DNA from: Pseudomonadota bacterium
GTDB lineage: Bacteria > Desulfobacterota > Desulfarculia > Desulfarculales > Desulfarculaceae
Reading direction: 5' to 3'
Length of the DNA stretch: 64,000 nucleotides
Assembly: GCA_018896025.1 (NCBI GenBank)
Contig: JAHIND010000036.1
Span: forward strand, 31,702-95,701
The notes under the pieces are model-generated. The model saw only the letters and a program-made list of their open reading frames with translations, was not told the DNA's origin and ran no database searches. The translations under genes were made by a program, and so were the position numbers. Each line of letters opens with the position of its first letter. The first letter of the stretch is position 1. Below, one piece after another: positions 26,807 to 36,074 of the stretch.

Positions 26807-26851
26807 GGGGCTCCTTTTTGATCTTGGCGGGTCGGAAGGAGCCCCGTCTTT
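26807..26851. terminator. Stem-loop between regulator and cytochrome genes
   Basis: A perfect 10-bp inverted repeat (GGGGCTCCTT and AAGGAGCCCC) is followed on the plus strand by GTCTTTTA, the form of an intrinsic terminator in that direction. Both flanking genes run on the minus strand, where the tail is not U-rich, so the hairpin may act imperfectly for the GntR transcript. Confidence 0.4.
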
Positions 26852-26901
26852 TATGTCTTCAGCCCTGCACGGGCCGAATGGTTTTAAAGCCTCGCGCAGG
26901 C

Positions 26902-27654
26902 CTAGGGCCCCAGGGCCAGGGACAAGGCCGCGTCTTTTTCCTGCTCCATCTCGCCCAACCCGGCGCGGAGCATCGGCGATTCGATCAGGGCCGCACGGCC
27001 GCAGCAGAACAGGGCCTGCATCACCTGCTGGCGGCGGGCGGCCTTTTGGGCCGCCTGGGGTTCGTGGGCGCGTATGAAGCCCCAGAGCTGCACCAGGCCC
27101 GCGAAGATCTGGTCGCGCTGGGCGTCGCTGAGGTTGGTGAAATCCAAGGCCGCGCACTGGTCGGAGGCGGTCAGGTTGTCCACCATCAGGCGCAGGCAGG
27201 GGTTGCCGGTTTCCACGGCCATGAGGCGGCAAAAGCGGGCATAGCCCTGGGCCACGCCCAAGGCGTCGCTATCCAGGAAGGCGCGCCCCAGGCCGCTGAC
27301 GCACTGTTCCAGTTGTTCGATGGTTTCTTGGCCCGCGGAGGCCGCGCACCAGGCGGCCAGAGAGGGAAAAAGGCAATAGGCGGCCTCGAACTGCTGCAAG
27401 GGACCGGCTTTTTTGCCGGCGTGCGCCGCCGGTCGCCTCAGCAACTCGGGAGCGATCAGGTAGGCCCCGCTGCCGGTCTTTATGGCCAGCACCCCCCGCG
27501 TCTCCAGAATGCGCAGGGCTTCGCGGAGAGTGGCGCGGCCCACTCCCAGGGTTTTGGCCAACTCACGCTCGGGGGGCAGGCGACCGCCCGGCGACCAAGT
27601 GTTGGAACTTATCATCTGTTCCAGCTTGCCAAGAGTAAGGCCGATTATTCCCAT
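26902..27654 (-). CDS. GntR-family (FadR/FCD subfamily) transcriptional regulator
   Basis: This 250-residue regulator has an N-terminal winged helix-turn-helix with the family motif LPPERELAKTLGVGRATLREALRIL cut into helix 2-3, then an all-helical FCD-type effector domain (about 75-235). Effectors of FCD regulators are organic acids or acyl-CoAs. The start at 27654 (MGIIGLTLGKLEQM) is the normal family N-terminus; the track ORF starts 29 codons earlier. Two palindromes of the GGTnnGACC type lie in front of the gene and are probably its operators, implying self-regulation and possibly control of the divergent PAS gene. Confidence 0.85.
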   Translation of the reverse strand: MGIIGLTLGKLEQMISSNTWSPGGRLPPERELAKTLGVGRATLREALRILETRGVLAIKTGSGAYLIAPELLRRPAAHAGKKAGPLQQFEAAYCLFPSLAAWCAASAGQETIEQLEQCVSGLGRAFLDSDALGVAQGYARFCRLMAVETGNPCLRLMVDNLTASDQCAALDFTNLSDAQRDQIFAGLVQLWGFIRAHEPQAAQKAARRQQVMQALFCCGRAALIESPMLRAGLGEMEQEKDAALSLALGP

Positions 27655-27721
27655 ACATTCCCAGTAGGGTTTATCTCGTTTGGCAAGACAAGGTGAAAAA
27701 TACGGGTGCGAATGCACGATG

Positions 27722-27732
27722 CGGTATGACCA
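27722..27732. promoter_or_regulatory. FadR-type operator, site 1
   Basis: CGGTATGACCA repeats the central GGTATGACCA of site 2, 91 bases away. It fits the GGTnnGACC operator pattern of FadR-type GntR regulators. Confidence 0.5.
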
Positions 27733-27812
27733 AATGAACATAATTCAAACATGCCAGTCAAGAGCTAAAAGCTAATTTTCTAAAAAAGCATAATTTGACT
27801 GTTTATCACATA

Positions 27813-27827
27813 ATTGGTATGACCAAT
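27813..27827. promoter_or_regulatory. FadR-type operator, site 2
   Basis: ATTGGTATGACCAAT is a 15-bp palindrome with 6 paired bases each side, very close to the E. coli FadR operator core TGGTNNGACCA. It lies between the GntR gene and the divergent PAS gene in an AT-rich promoter region. Confidence 0.65.
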
Positions 27828-27943
27828 CATGCGGGATAACTCCAAATTCCGCCTTTTCCCGCGATTAGCCGGGCCCGGGATTCACCCTGCAGGCGATATT
27901 TGTTACTCTAGGGAATATCCTCAGCAGGGGGGCGGCGCCGGAC

Positions 27944-29236
27944 ATGGCTGAACATCACATCGAACCAATGGATTTGAGGGAGTTCATCAACGACTTCCAG
28001 GCGCTTTTGTGGCGCGTGGAGGTGACCAAGTCCCGCATCGACTACCTCAACGACTGGACCATCCCCGCCCTGGGCAAGCGCACCAAGCGCCTGCTCAAGG
28101 ACCCCGAGCTTCGCAAAGAGATAATCCTGGAGGAGGACCTGCACCTTTTCGACGAGTTCATGGACAAGGTCAAGCAGGGACGCCAGGCCGCGGTGGTGTT
28201 CCGGGCCAACGCGCCGGGAGGAGACCCGATCTGGCTGAAGCTCATCGGCACCCCCAGCTCCCGAGACCCCGAGCTTTACCGCGGGTTTTTGCTGGAGGTC
28301 ACCGACACCGCCCAGTCGGTGTCCTCCATGCTGGAAAAGACCCAGTTGGCCCAGGTCGCCATTGAGCAGGCCGACTACCCGGTGCTGCTGTTGGACTTCG
28401 AGGACAAGAAGGTGGCGGCGGTGAACTCCGAGGCCCTGGCCCTGTTCGGCTACAGCCTCAACGAATTCCGCTCCCTGAGCCTGAGCGATCTGTACCCTCC
28501 CCTCAACGTGGGGGAGATCAACCACATCAACGAGCGGGTGCTGTTCGACCGTCAGTGGTCCGGGAGCCTCCAATTGTTGCGCAAGAACCGGGAGCCCTTT
28601 TTGGCCGAAGGGGTGGTGCGGCTGATCAACTACAAGAGCCGCCGCCTGATGCGCCTGTCCCTGCTCAGAATCCACCAGAACCGCGAGGCCGCCTGGGAGA
28701 CCGGCGCGCCGGAACGGACCAAGGCCAAGCAAGCGGCCCGGGACCGCTTCAGCCAGGGCCTCAAGGAGAAGCTGCGCGGCCTAAGCGATATTCACGACAT
28801 TCTGCGGGTGTTCTTGGACAACCCCCTGGAGGGCGTGCCCTGCGAGGGGATTCTGTTCTCCGACATCTACGGCAAAAAGGGCAAGGTGGTGGTCTATTAC
28901 GCCGGCAAGGTGTTCCAGAGCATGAAGCAGGGCGAGGTGTTCTCCTACAAGGGGACCATCGCCGAGAACATCCAGCGCTTCAAGCTAGACCACCTCATCG
29001 TCGACGAGACCATGGACAGCATCAAGACCATCGACTGGGCCCTGTTCATACCCAAGGGCATACGCTCTTATTTCGCCAAGGCCTTCTACACCAGGGGAGT
29101 GATGCGCACGGTGATGATCCTGTGCTCCACCAAGCCGTCCTCCTTCAGCACCACCCAGCTTTCGCAGTACGCCAAGCTGTACAAGCCCTTTGAACTGGGC
29201 ATCCTCAACTGGCGGCGGGCCAAGCGCAAAAAATGA
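27944..29236 (+). CDS. PAS-domain protein with unknown C-terminal domain
   Basis: This 430-residue soluble protein begins with a PAS-like fold (about 10-125, ending GFLLEVTDTAQ), has a clearer second PAS (about 140-245, ADYPVLLLDFEDKKVAAVNSEA split over two strands), and ends in a domain of about 160 residues (PCEGILFSDIYGKKGKV, later HLIVDETMDSIKTIDW) that might be GAF-like. There is no kinase, GGDEF or HTH domain, so how it signals is not evident. It is divergent from the GntR gene, across the two operator-like palindromes. Confidence 0.65.
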   Translation: MAEHHIEPMDLREFINDFQALLWRVEVTKSRIDYLNDWTIPALGKRTKRLLKDPELRKEIILEEDLHLFDEFMDKVKQGRQAAVVFRANAPGGDPIWLKLIGTPSSRDPELYRGFLLEVTDTAQSVSSMLEKTQLAQVAIEQADYPVLLLDFEDKKVAAVNSEALALFGYSLNEFRSLSLSDLYPPLNVGEINHINERVLFDRQWSGSLQLLRKNREPFLAEGVVRLINYKSRRLMRLSLLRIHQNREAAWETGAPERTKAKQAARDRFSQGLKEKLRGLSDIHDILRVFLDNPLEGVPCEGILFSDIYGKKGKVVVYYAGKVFQSMKQGEVFSYKGTIAENIQRFKLDHLIVDETMDSIKTIDWALFIPKGIRSYFAKAFYTRGVMRTVMILCSTKPSSFSTTQLSQYAKLYKPFELGILNWRRAKRKK

Positions 29237-29729
29237 GCTTTGCGCGCCCCGCTTCCCTCTGCCGCCCATTCCAGGCGGCGTGATTGACTTGGCCCACCGT
29301 CTGTAAGCGGGGCGCCCCCCTGCCCTGTCCGGGGCTAGGCGCCTCACCTTACTGCGCCCGCGCCAGCCGATCTGAGGCAAGGACCTATTAAGTTCCCCCG
29401 ATTTGCTGGACACCTCGAAAAGCACGTATAACGTGCCTGGAGGTGTTGAATGGCTTGGAGGCAGTGGGCCTGATGACTGAAGATAGCCTCAGCGTGGCCC
29501 AAGCTTTCCACTGCCCTTTGTCCCCTCTCTTGGTCGCGGGCCATGAGGTAGACAATCCCTTGCGACCCCTAGCGTCTGCGCAACCAACGCACCAAGGCCA
29601 ATCCCAGCCCTTTAAAAGCGCCGGTGATTACAGCAGCGGATCTTTTTATGTTACCCCTTATTCATTTTTGAACGGAAACCGCCAATCACCGAATTGGCAA
29701 ACTATGAACCGCCTCTTTAACGACAACGG
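29237..29729. other. Intergenic region, possible IS debris
   Basis: No supported gene is seen in these 490 bases. The short ORFs lack ribosome sites and family resemblance. The stretch holds a strong hairpin at 29410-29446 and, next to it, AAGTTCCCCCGATTTGCTGG followed by ACA, which looks like an IS3-type terminal sequence. Confidence 0.4.
29410..29446. repeat. Compound hairpin
   Basis: An inner perfect stem (GCACGT-ATA-ACGTGC) is enclosed by an outer perfect stem (ACACCTC and GAGGTGT) with small internal bulges. It lies next to a possible IS end. Confidence 0.5.
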
Positions 29730-30935
29730 CTAGTATTCCTCGCGCTCGAGCACCGTGGCCACGCCCTGGCCCCCGCCCACGCAGGCGTTGGCGCATCCCC
29801 AGCGCCCCTGCTTGTAGCCCAGGATGCGGGCCAGGGTGCCGATCAGGCGCCCGCCGGTGGCCCCCAGGGGATGGCCGAGGGCCAATCCGCCGCCCATGAT
29901 GTTGACCCGCTCCGGGTCCAGGCCCAGCTCCCTTATGCAGTTCAGGGCCACGATGGCGAAGGCCTCGTTGATCTCCCAGTAGTCAACGTCCTTGGGGTCC
30001 AAGCCGATCTTGTCCAGGGCCATGCGGCTGGCCGGCACCGGGCCCTGCCCCATGATGGTGGGGTCCACTCCCACGAAGCCGAGGCTACGGATGGTGGCCA
30101 GGGGCTTGATGCCCTTGATCTGGGCCCGGGCCTTGGACATCAAGACCAGTCCCGTGGCCGCCGCGTTGAGCGGAGAACTGACCCCGGCGGTGATCACCCC
30201 GTCCTTCTTGAAGGGAGGCCGCAACTTGGCCAGGTCCTCCATAGTGGTGCCCTTCCGCACTGCCTGATCCCGGTCCACCGTCTTGACGCTGCCGTCGGCC
30301 TGGGGAGCCTCCACCGGCAAAATCTCGCCGTCAAAGAAACCGTCTGCCTGGGCCTGGGCCGCCCGTTGGTGGGAGCGCACCGCCCACTCCTCCATCTCCC
30401 GCCGGGTATAGCCGGTGAGGGCAGAGAGCTTCTCAGCGGTCAGCCCCATATTCATCACCGTGGGCATGTCCCAGTGGCGATATTCCGGGGCCAGGAACAG
30501 GGCTTCGTTGAGGGCCACCAGGCCCCGGTCGTGGGTGATGCCGGCCATGGGCAAGCGGGTCATGTGCTCCATGCCGCCGATCAACACCACGTCGGCAAAG
30601 CCCATGGCCACTTCCATGAAGCCCATGTGCACCGCGGCCATGGACGAGGCGCATTGCTGGTCCACAAACTTGGAGGCGATGGTCTCGGGAAGGTTGGCCA
30701 GCAGCAAGGGTGTGCGCCCGCCATAGGTCCATTGCTCGCCCACCCCGGTGGCCGAGCCCACGATAAAGTCGTCGATCTCTTGGGGGGAGATACCGCTACG
30801 GCTAATCAACTCCGGCAAAATCTTGGCCAGCAGTTCGTCCGCCCTCAAGTTGTGGAACCAATCCCTGCTCGGGTCGTTGGGGCGAGAGCGGGACTGGGCC
30901 GTGCGCAGGTAGCCTGCGATCACCACGTCTTGCAT
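29730..30935 (-). CDS. Thiolase (acetyl-CoA acyltransferase)
   Basis: This 401-residue thiolase cleaves 3-ketoacyl-CoA to acetyl-CoA plus a shortened acyl-CoA, or runs in reverse. The nucleophilic cysteine is in DQQCASSM (about 91), the HEAF-type motif appears as NEAFAIVAL, the C-terminal catalytic histidine in [14 protein letters not shown], and the final cysteine in CVGGGQG. The HEAF to NEAF change is common in type I degradative thiolases. It is the last gene of the 14-kb minus-strand catabolic cluster and lies 66 bases after the acyl-CoA dehydrogenase gene. Confidence 0.9.
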   Translation of the reverse strand: MQDVVIAGYLRTAQSRSRPNDPSRDWFHNLRADELLAKILPELISRSGISPQEIDDFIVGSATGVGEQWTYGGRTPLLLANLPETIASKFVDQQCASSMAAVHMGFMEVAMGFADVVLIGGMEHMTRLPMAGITHDRGLVALNEALFLAPEYRHWDMPTVMNMGLTAEKLSALTGYTRREMEEWAVRSHQRAAQAQADGFFDGEILPVEAPQADGSVKTVDRDQAVRKGTTMEDLAKLRPPFKKDGVITAGVSSPLNAAATGLVLMSKARAQIKGIKPLATIRSLGFVGVDPTIMGQGPVPASRMALDKIGLDPKDVDYWEINEAFAIVALNCIRELGLDPERVNIMGGGLALGHPLGATGGRLIGTLARILGYKQGRWGCANACVGGGQGVATVLEREEY

Positions 30936-31001
30936 TGCACTCTCCTAAATTCAGCATTAAAAATCAGCCAACCGAATCAAAACCGAAGAAGCGGCATCCT
31001 T

Positions 31002-32804
31002 CTAGTCGGCGAAATATTCCGGAGGGAGGTCCACGGTTAGGGCGTCATCTTCCAACAGGCGCCTAGCCAGACCCTGGCTCTTGGGCAGTTCATAGTGGAA
31101 GAAGTAGCGCATGGTGGCCAGTTTTCCCTGGTAGAAAGCGGCCTCTCCGCCGGTGATTCCCTTGGCTACGGCTTGGGCAGCCGTCACGCCCTGCTTGAGC
31201 CACTGCCAGGCCACAGCCGCCAGACCGAACATCTCCAGATAGAGGCAGGCGTCGGCCAGGGCCTGGGCCACCCGACCTTGGCCCATCAGGGACAGCTTGG
31301 CGGTGGTGGCCCGGCGCAGCAGCTCCAGGGCCTGTCCCAGGTCAACGGCATACCCGGCCAACTCCCCCACGCCTTCGGCGGCCTCCATGGTGGAGCGCAC
31401 CTCCTGCTCGAAAGCCTCCAGGGCCCGGCCGCCATGCAGGCGCACCTTGCGGCCCAACAGGTCCAGGGCCTGGATGCCGGTGGTGCCCTCGTGGATGGCG
31501 TGGATGCGCATGTCCCGGAAGTATTGCTCCAGGGGAAATTCCTCGGTGTAGCCGTAGCCGCCCAGGATCTGCAAGCCCGCGCTGGTGGAGGCGATGCCCA
31601 TCTCGGCGGGGTAGGACTTGGCCACCGGGGTGAGCAGGTCCAGCAACTGGGCGGCCCGTTGTTTGTCTTGCTCCCCGCCATGCACGGCCAGGTCGGCATA
31701 CAGGGAGACCTGCATCAACAGCGCCAGGGATCCCTCCACCACGGCGCGCTGAAACAACAGCAGGCGCTTGACGTCGGGGTGGCGGATGATGGCCACCGGC
31801 GGCTGGTTGGGGTCCTTGGACTCCACGGGCCGTCCCTGCTCGCGCTCCAAGGCGTACTTCAGCGAGGCGTAGTAGGCCCCCGAGGCCACGGCCGCCGCTT
31901 GCAGGCCCACCGAAATGCGGGCCTCGTTCATCATTTGGAACATGTAGGACAGGCCCTGGTTGGGCTTACCCAACAGCCAGCCCCGGCAGTCCCCGGCCTC
32001 GCCCATGCTGAGTTGCACGATGGGGCAACCCCGGTAGCCCAGTTTATGAAAAAGCCCGGCGGTGTGCAGGTCGTTGGGCAGCAAGCCACCACCCTCCGGG
32101 CGCAGCTTGGGCACCACGAACAGAGAGATGCCCTTGACCCCGGCCGGGGCTCCCTTGATGCGGGCCAGCATGAGGTGCACCACGTTGTCCACCCCGTCGT
32201 GGTCTCCGGCGGAGATGAAAATCTTCTGGCCGGAGATGAGATAGTGCCCCTCCTCGCTGGGCTGGGCGCTGACCGTGAGATCCGAGAGCGAGCTGCCCGC
32301 TTGGGGTTCGGTGAGGGCCATGGTGCCCTGCCACTCCCCGGCGATCATGGGCGGCACGTAGGTTTGTTTCAGTTCTTCGCTGCCGTAGGAGAGCAGCAAA
32401 TGGGCCGCGCCCTTGGTCAGGCCGGGATAGGCGGCGGCGGCCAGGTTGGCGGCCATGAAAACGAACTGGCAGGCCGTGTCCAGCACGGTGGGAATTTGCA
32501 GCCCGCCCTCGTCATAGGAAAAGGTGGCCGCGATCCAGCCGCCTTCCCCGGATTGACGCATGAACTCCCGGGCCAGGGGATGCACCCGCACCTGGCCCTG
32601 GTCCAACTTGGGGGTCTGCTGGTCCATCTCCCGGAAGGCGGGAAAGAGCATCTCCTCAGAGATGCGCAGGGCCGTGTTCAGCATCATGTCCAAGTCCTGC
32701 CGGTCGTGGTCTTGAAAATGAGCCAACCGGGACAAATCCTCGGCGGCCAGCACTTCATGCAGCAGGAATTTCAAGTTGCGCTCGCTGACGAATTTATCTT
32801 CCAT
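31002..32804 (-). CDS. Acyl-CoA dehydrogenase, long 600-residue type (FadE5/DmdC-like)
   Basis: This FAD enzyme oxidises an acyl-CoA to the 2-enoyl-CoA. At 600 residues it belongs to the long class with an extra C-terminal domain (FadE5 and 3-methylmercaptopropionyl-CoA dehydrogenase DmdC are examples). FAD and substrate motifs are present: MALTEPQAGSSLSDL, ISGQKIFISAGDHD, and the catalytic glutamate region AIHEGTTGIQALDLLGRK. The extra domain spans about 470-600. The stop of FadB-like gene and this start are separated by only three bases, so they are co-translated. Substrate is not deducible, but the class favours unusual or branched acids. Confidence 0.88.
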   Translation of the reverse strand: MEDKFVSERNLKFLLHEVLAAEDLSRLAHFQDHDRQDLDMMLNTALRISEEMLFPAFREMDQQTPKLDQGQVRVHPLAREFMRQSGEGGWIAATFSYDEGGLQIPTVLDTACQFVFMAANLAAAAYPGLTKGAAHLLLSYGSEELKQTYVPPMIAGEWQGTMALTEPQAGSSLSDLTVSAQPSEEGHYLISGQKIFISAGDHDGVDNVVHLMLARIKGAPAGVKGISLFVVPKLRPEGGGLLPNDLHTAGLFHKLGYRGCPIVQLSMGEAGDCRGWLLGKPNQGLSYMFQMMNEARISVGLQAAAVASGAYYASLKYALEREQGRPVESKDPNQPPVAIIRHPDVKRLLLFQRAVVEGSLALLMQVSLYADLAVHGGEQDKQRAAQLLDLLTPVAKSYPAEMGIASTSAGLQILGGYGYTEEFPLEQYFRDMRIHAIHEGTTGIQALDLLGRKVRLHGGRALEAFEQEVRSTMEAAEGVGELAGYAVDLGQALELLRRATTAKLSLMGQGRVAQALADACLYLEMFGLAAVAWQWLKQGVTAAQAVAKGITGGEAAFYQGKLATMRYFFHYELPKSQGLARRLLEDDALTVDLPPEYFAD

Positions 32805-32807
32805 GTT

Positions 32808-34946
32808 TCACCGACCTAGTTGCTGATAGAAAGTGCCGTGGTGCTGGGCCAACTTGCGGACCAGCCCGGCCGGCTCAAAACGAGAACCATACTTTTCTTG
32901 GAGCCGCAGCAGTTCCTGGTGCACCGAGGCCAGACCCCACTTGTCGGCGTAGCGCAGGATGCCGCCGCGATAGGCGGGGAAGCCGGTGCCCTGGACCATG
33001 GCCAGGTCCATGTCCGCCGGGCGGTCGCAGATGTCCTGCTCCATCATCAAAGCGGCTTCGTTGATGGCGCAGGCCAGCAGGCAATCCACGATTTCCCCCT
33101 CCTGGGCCTGGCGGGGGGCTTTGCCCTGGGCGGCCAGGTAATCGGCCACCACCTCCCGGACGCGAGGATTGGGCACGGGCTTGGGTCCGCCGTAGTCGTA
33201 ATAGCCCCGCCCGCTCTTGCGGCCGAAATCGCCCAGGCCATGGACGGCCTGGTGCAGGGGATGCACCTGGTAGCGGGGTCCCAGCTCGCGGGCAAAGGTT
33301 TGGCAAACGTGGAAACCGATGTCCAGACCGGTAAGGTCCTCCAGGGTGAAAGGCCCCATGGGCAGGCCGAATTCCTTGACGGCCCGGTCGATGGCTTCCA
33401 TGTCCACCCCGTCGGCCAGCAGATACAGGGCCGCCGAGGGCAGGGTTATGAGTTGGCGGGTGACGTAGAATCCCGGGCCGTCGTTGACCACAACCGGAAC
33501 TTTTTTGATGAGCCGGGCCAAGGCCACCCCGGCGGCCAGGGTCTGGTCGCTGGTTGGCTGGGCGCAGATTATCTCCAGCAGGGGCATGCGCTCGGCCGGG
33601 TTGAAAAAGTGCAGGCCGATCATGCGGGAAGGGTCGGCCAAGACCGAGGCCATGGCTCCGATGGGCAGAGCCGAAGTGTTGGTGCCGAAGATGGTCCGTG
33701 CTCCGCAGACGCCATCCAACTTCTTCCAGAGCTCTTGCTTGACGCGCAGATCTTCCACCACCGCTTCGATGACCAGGTCCGCCTCGGACAGGTCTTCCAG
33801 CGCGGTGGTCATGCATAGCTTGCTTGCCAGCATCTGCTCCAGTTGGGCCGGCTTCAGGCGACCGGTCTTGATCTGGAAGGCGAAGCTCTTGGCAACGGCC
33901 TGCCGGGCCTTGTCCAGGGCCGCCTGGTCGATGTCCCACAACACCGTGTCCAAGCCCGCACTCAGCAGCAGATGCACGATGCCCGAGCCCATTACCCCAC
34001 CGCCCAGCACCGCCACCTTGCGGAGGGGCTCGCTCTTGAGTCCCTTTATGCGGGGCAGCTTGCCCGCCGCCCGTTGGCTGAGAAAAAGACAGATGAGATT
34101 CTTAGACACATCCGATACCACGCAATCGCCAAACAGATCGATCTCCCGGGCAAGGTCGGCCTGTGGGTCGGCGCTCAGGCCCTGGTCCACCGCCTCCACT
34201 ATCTTGAAGGGGGCGATGTAGCCTATGGCCTGCTTGGCCAGCTTTTGCCGGGATGCGGCGATGATGTGCTTTTTCTCTTGGGCGCTGGGCAGGCGGTCGA
34301 TGCGGCGGATGGCCACGCGGGTCTTCCAGCCCAGTATGCCGTCCTGGAATTTCTTCGCCACCGCCAGGGCGTGGTCCAAAAGCTCCTCACCCTCGGCCAG
34401 CTCATCCACCAGGCCCAGGGACCAGGCCTTTTCGGATTTGATGATCTTGCCGCCGGTCATCAACTCCAGAGCGGTGGGCAGGCCCACGATGCGGGGCAGG
34501 CGCTGGGTGCCGCCGCCGCCGGGGATCACCCCCATCTTCACCTCGGGCAGGCCCAGGCTGACACCTTTGGCCGCCAGCCGATAATGGCAGGCCATGGCCA
34601 GCTCCAGGCCGCCGCCCAGGCAGTTGCCGTTGATGGCCGCGATGATGGGCTTGGGGCTTTGCTCCATGGCCTGAAAGCCCTGGTGGACCACCGTCAGGTG
34701 GGCCGCCATGGTGGCCTTGTCGGTCACCTGCAGAAGTTGGGTCACGTCCGCCCCGGCCAGGAAGTTGCGCCCCGTGCCGATGAGCACCAGCGCCTTCACC
34801 CCCGGGTCCTCCTGGGCCTGGATGATGGCCGCGCGCAGTTCCTGGGTGAACAGCTCGGACATCTGATTTACCGGGGGATTGTTCATGGTCAGGATGGCCA
34901 CGCCGTCCCTGATCCGCAGCTTGATGGTTTGGTACTCAGAGTTCAT
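32808..34946 (-). CDS. Bifunctional enoyl-CoA hydratase / 3-hydroxyacyl-CoA dehydrogenase (FadB/FadJ-like)
   Basis: This fusion enzyme of 712 residues performs the middle two steps of beta-oxidation. Residues 1-190 are crotonase fold: FLAGADVTQLL, NGNCLGGGLELAMAC and LGLPEVKMGVIPGGGG with both catalytic glutamates. Residues about 305-600 are the NAD-dependent dehydrogenase, with dinucleotide motif VAVLGGGVMGSGIVH and catalytic histidine in IGLHFFNPAERM, then a C-terminal duplication. The ATG at 34946 (MNSEYQTIK) is preferred to 35021, whose extra 25 codons are low complexity. It lies in the cluster between the MDR dehydrogenase and acyl-CoA dehydrogenase genes. Confidence 0.92.
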   Translation of the reverse strand: MNSEYQTIKLRIRDGVAILTMNNPPVNQMSELFTQELRAAIIQAQEDPGVKALVLIGTGRNFLAGADVTQLLQVTDKATMAAHLTVVHQGFQAMEQSPKPIIAAINGNCLGGGLELAMACHYRLAAKGVSLGLPEVKMGVIPGGGGTQRLPRIVGLPTALELMTGGKIIKSEKAWSLGLVDELAEGEELLDHALAVAKKFQDGILGWKTRVAIRRIDRLPSAQEKKHIIAASRQKLAKQAIGYIAPFKIVEAVDQGLSADPQADLAREIDLFGDCVVSDVSKNLICLFLSQRAAGKLPRIKGLKSEPLRKVAVLGGGVMGSGIVHLLLSAGLDTVLWDIDQAALDKARQAVAKSFAFQIKTGRLKPAQLEQMLASKLCMTTALEDLSEADLVIEAVVEDLRVKQELWKKLDGVCGARTIFGTNTSALPIGAMASVLADPSRMIGLHFFNPAERMPLLEIICAQPTSDQTLAAGVALARLIKKVPVVVNDGPGFYVTRQLITLPSAALYLLADGVDMEAIDRAVKEFGLPMGPFTLEDLTGLDIGFHVCQTFARELGPRYQVHPLHQAVHGLGDFGRKSGRGYYDYGGPKPVPNPRVREVVADYLAAQGKAPRQAQEGEIVDCLLACAINEAALMMEQDICDRPADMDLAMVQGTGFPAYRGGILRYADKWGLASVHQELLRLQEKYGSRFEPAGLVRKLAQHHGTFYQQLGR

Positions 34947-34993
34947 GGCTTTCTCACTGCTGGTGGTGCGTCGCGGGCACCTGGTTTCAGCGG

Positions 34994-36037
34994 CTAGGGT
35001 TTTAGCAGCACCTTGAGGCACTGGTCCTTGTGGTCTTCAAACAACTCGTAGGCCTCCAGGGCCTGCTCCAAGCCGAAAACGTGGGTGACCAGAGGCGACA
35101 AGTCCAGGCTCCCGCTGGCCAGCAGGGCCATGAGCCGGTCCATGTGCTTGAGCGCGCCCAGGCCCATACTGAGGTTCAGGCCGTAGGCGGACATGCGCCC
35201 CAGGGGGAACTCCACCTTGGAGGGGAATATTCCCACCACCGAAACAGTGCCCCCCCGGCGCACCGCTCTGAGGCATTGCAGAAAAGTGTTCGGGTTGCCG
35301 ATGGCCTCGATGACCACGTCCGCGCCCAAGCCATTGGTGGCCTGCCTGATCAGCTCGGAGGCATCCCCTTGGCGCACGTCCAAGGGGACGGCCCCATAGG
35401 CGCGGGCCAGCTCCAGGCGGTTGTCCAGGGCATCCAGGGCCAGCACCCGGCGGGGTCCGAAGAGCCCGGCCGAGATCACCGCCGCCAGGCCGATGGGCCC
35501 GCAGCCCAGCACGGCCACCACGTCGCCGGTGCGGATGTTTCCCTGGCGGGCGGCGTGATAACCGGTGGAGAGCACGTCGCCCACGAACACGGCCTGCTCG
35601 TCGGGCACCTCGTCGGGGATGGCGCACAGGCAGGCGTCGGCAAAGGGGGCCCGCACCAGGGCGGTCTGGGCTCCCTGCAAGCCGGAGCCGAAAATTTCCC
35701 CCCCGCCCCAGATGCCGCCGCGTTCGCAGTACTGCACCTGGCCTCGGCGGCAGGAGGGACAGCAGCCGCACCACACCGAGGCCGGGGCCGCCACCCGGTC
35801 TCCCGGCCGGAAGCGGATAACCGCCTGACCCACCTCCACCACCCGGCCCACGAACTCATGGCCCATGATGACGCCGGGCTTCAAGCCAGGGGTGAGCCCC
35901 TGCTTGGCGTGCAGGTCCGAGCCGCAGATGGCTGCGGTGGTCACCTGGATCAAGATTTCATCGGGGCCCTGGATGCGGGGCTCGGGAACTTCCCGCAAGG
36001 CGATCTGATTGCCCGGCTGTAGGACCACGGCTAGCAT
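34994..36037 (-). CDS. Zinc-dependent medium-chain (MDR) alcohol dehydrogenase
   Basis: This 347-residue NAD(P)-dependent dehydrogenase carries catalytic-zinc residues in AICGSDLH and MGHEFVG, a structural-zinc four-cysteine loop (CGCCPSCRRGQVQYC), and a Rossmann motif VLGCGPIGLAAV. This suggests oxidation of a secondary alcohol or diol of modest size (sorbitol/threonine dehydrogenase branch). It belongs to the catabolic cluster, 37 bases after the TRAP large-permease gene, so its substrate probably arrives through that transporter or is a hydroxy intermediate. Confidence 0.85.
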   Translation of the reverse strand: MLAVVLQPGNQIALREVPEPRIQGPDEILIQVTTAAICGSDLHAKQGLTPGLKPGVIMGHEFVGRVVEVGQAVIRFRPGDRVAAPASVWCGCCPSCRRGQVQYCERGGIWGGGEIFGSGLQGAQTALVRAPFADACLCAIPDEVPDEQAVFVGDVLSTGYHAARQGNIRTGDVVAVLGCGPIGLAAVISAGLFGPRRVLALDALDNRLELARAYGAVPLDVRQGDASELIRQATNGLGADVVIEAIGNPNTFLQCLRAVRRGGTVSVVGIFPSKVEFPLGRMSAYGLNLSMGLGALKHMDRLMALLASGSLDLSPLVTHVFGLEQALEAYELFEDHKDQCLKVLLKP

Positions 36038-36074
36038 TGGCTCATCTTCGCATCGCCCGTGATGAAGCGCGCGC

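Noticed and set aside
29443-29733. 96-residue ORF before the thiolase gene
   Set aside because: It has no start signal or domain and runs into the thiolase stop; left as intergenic.
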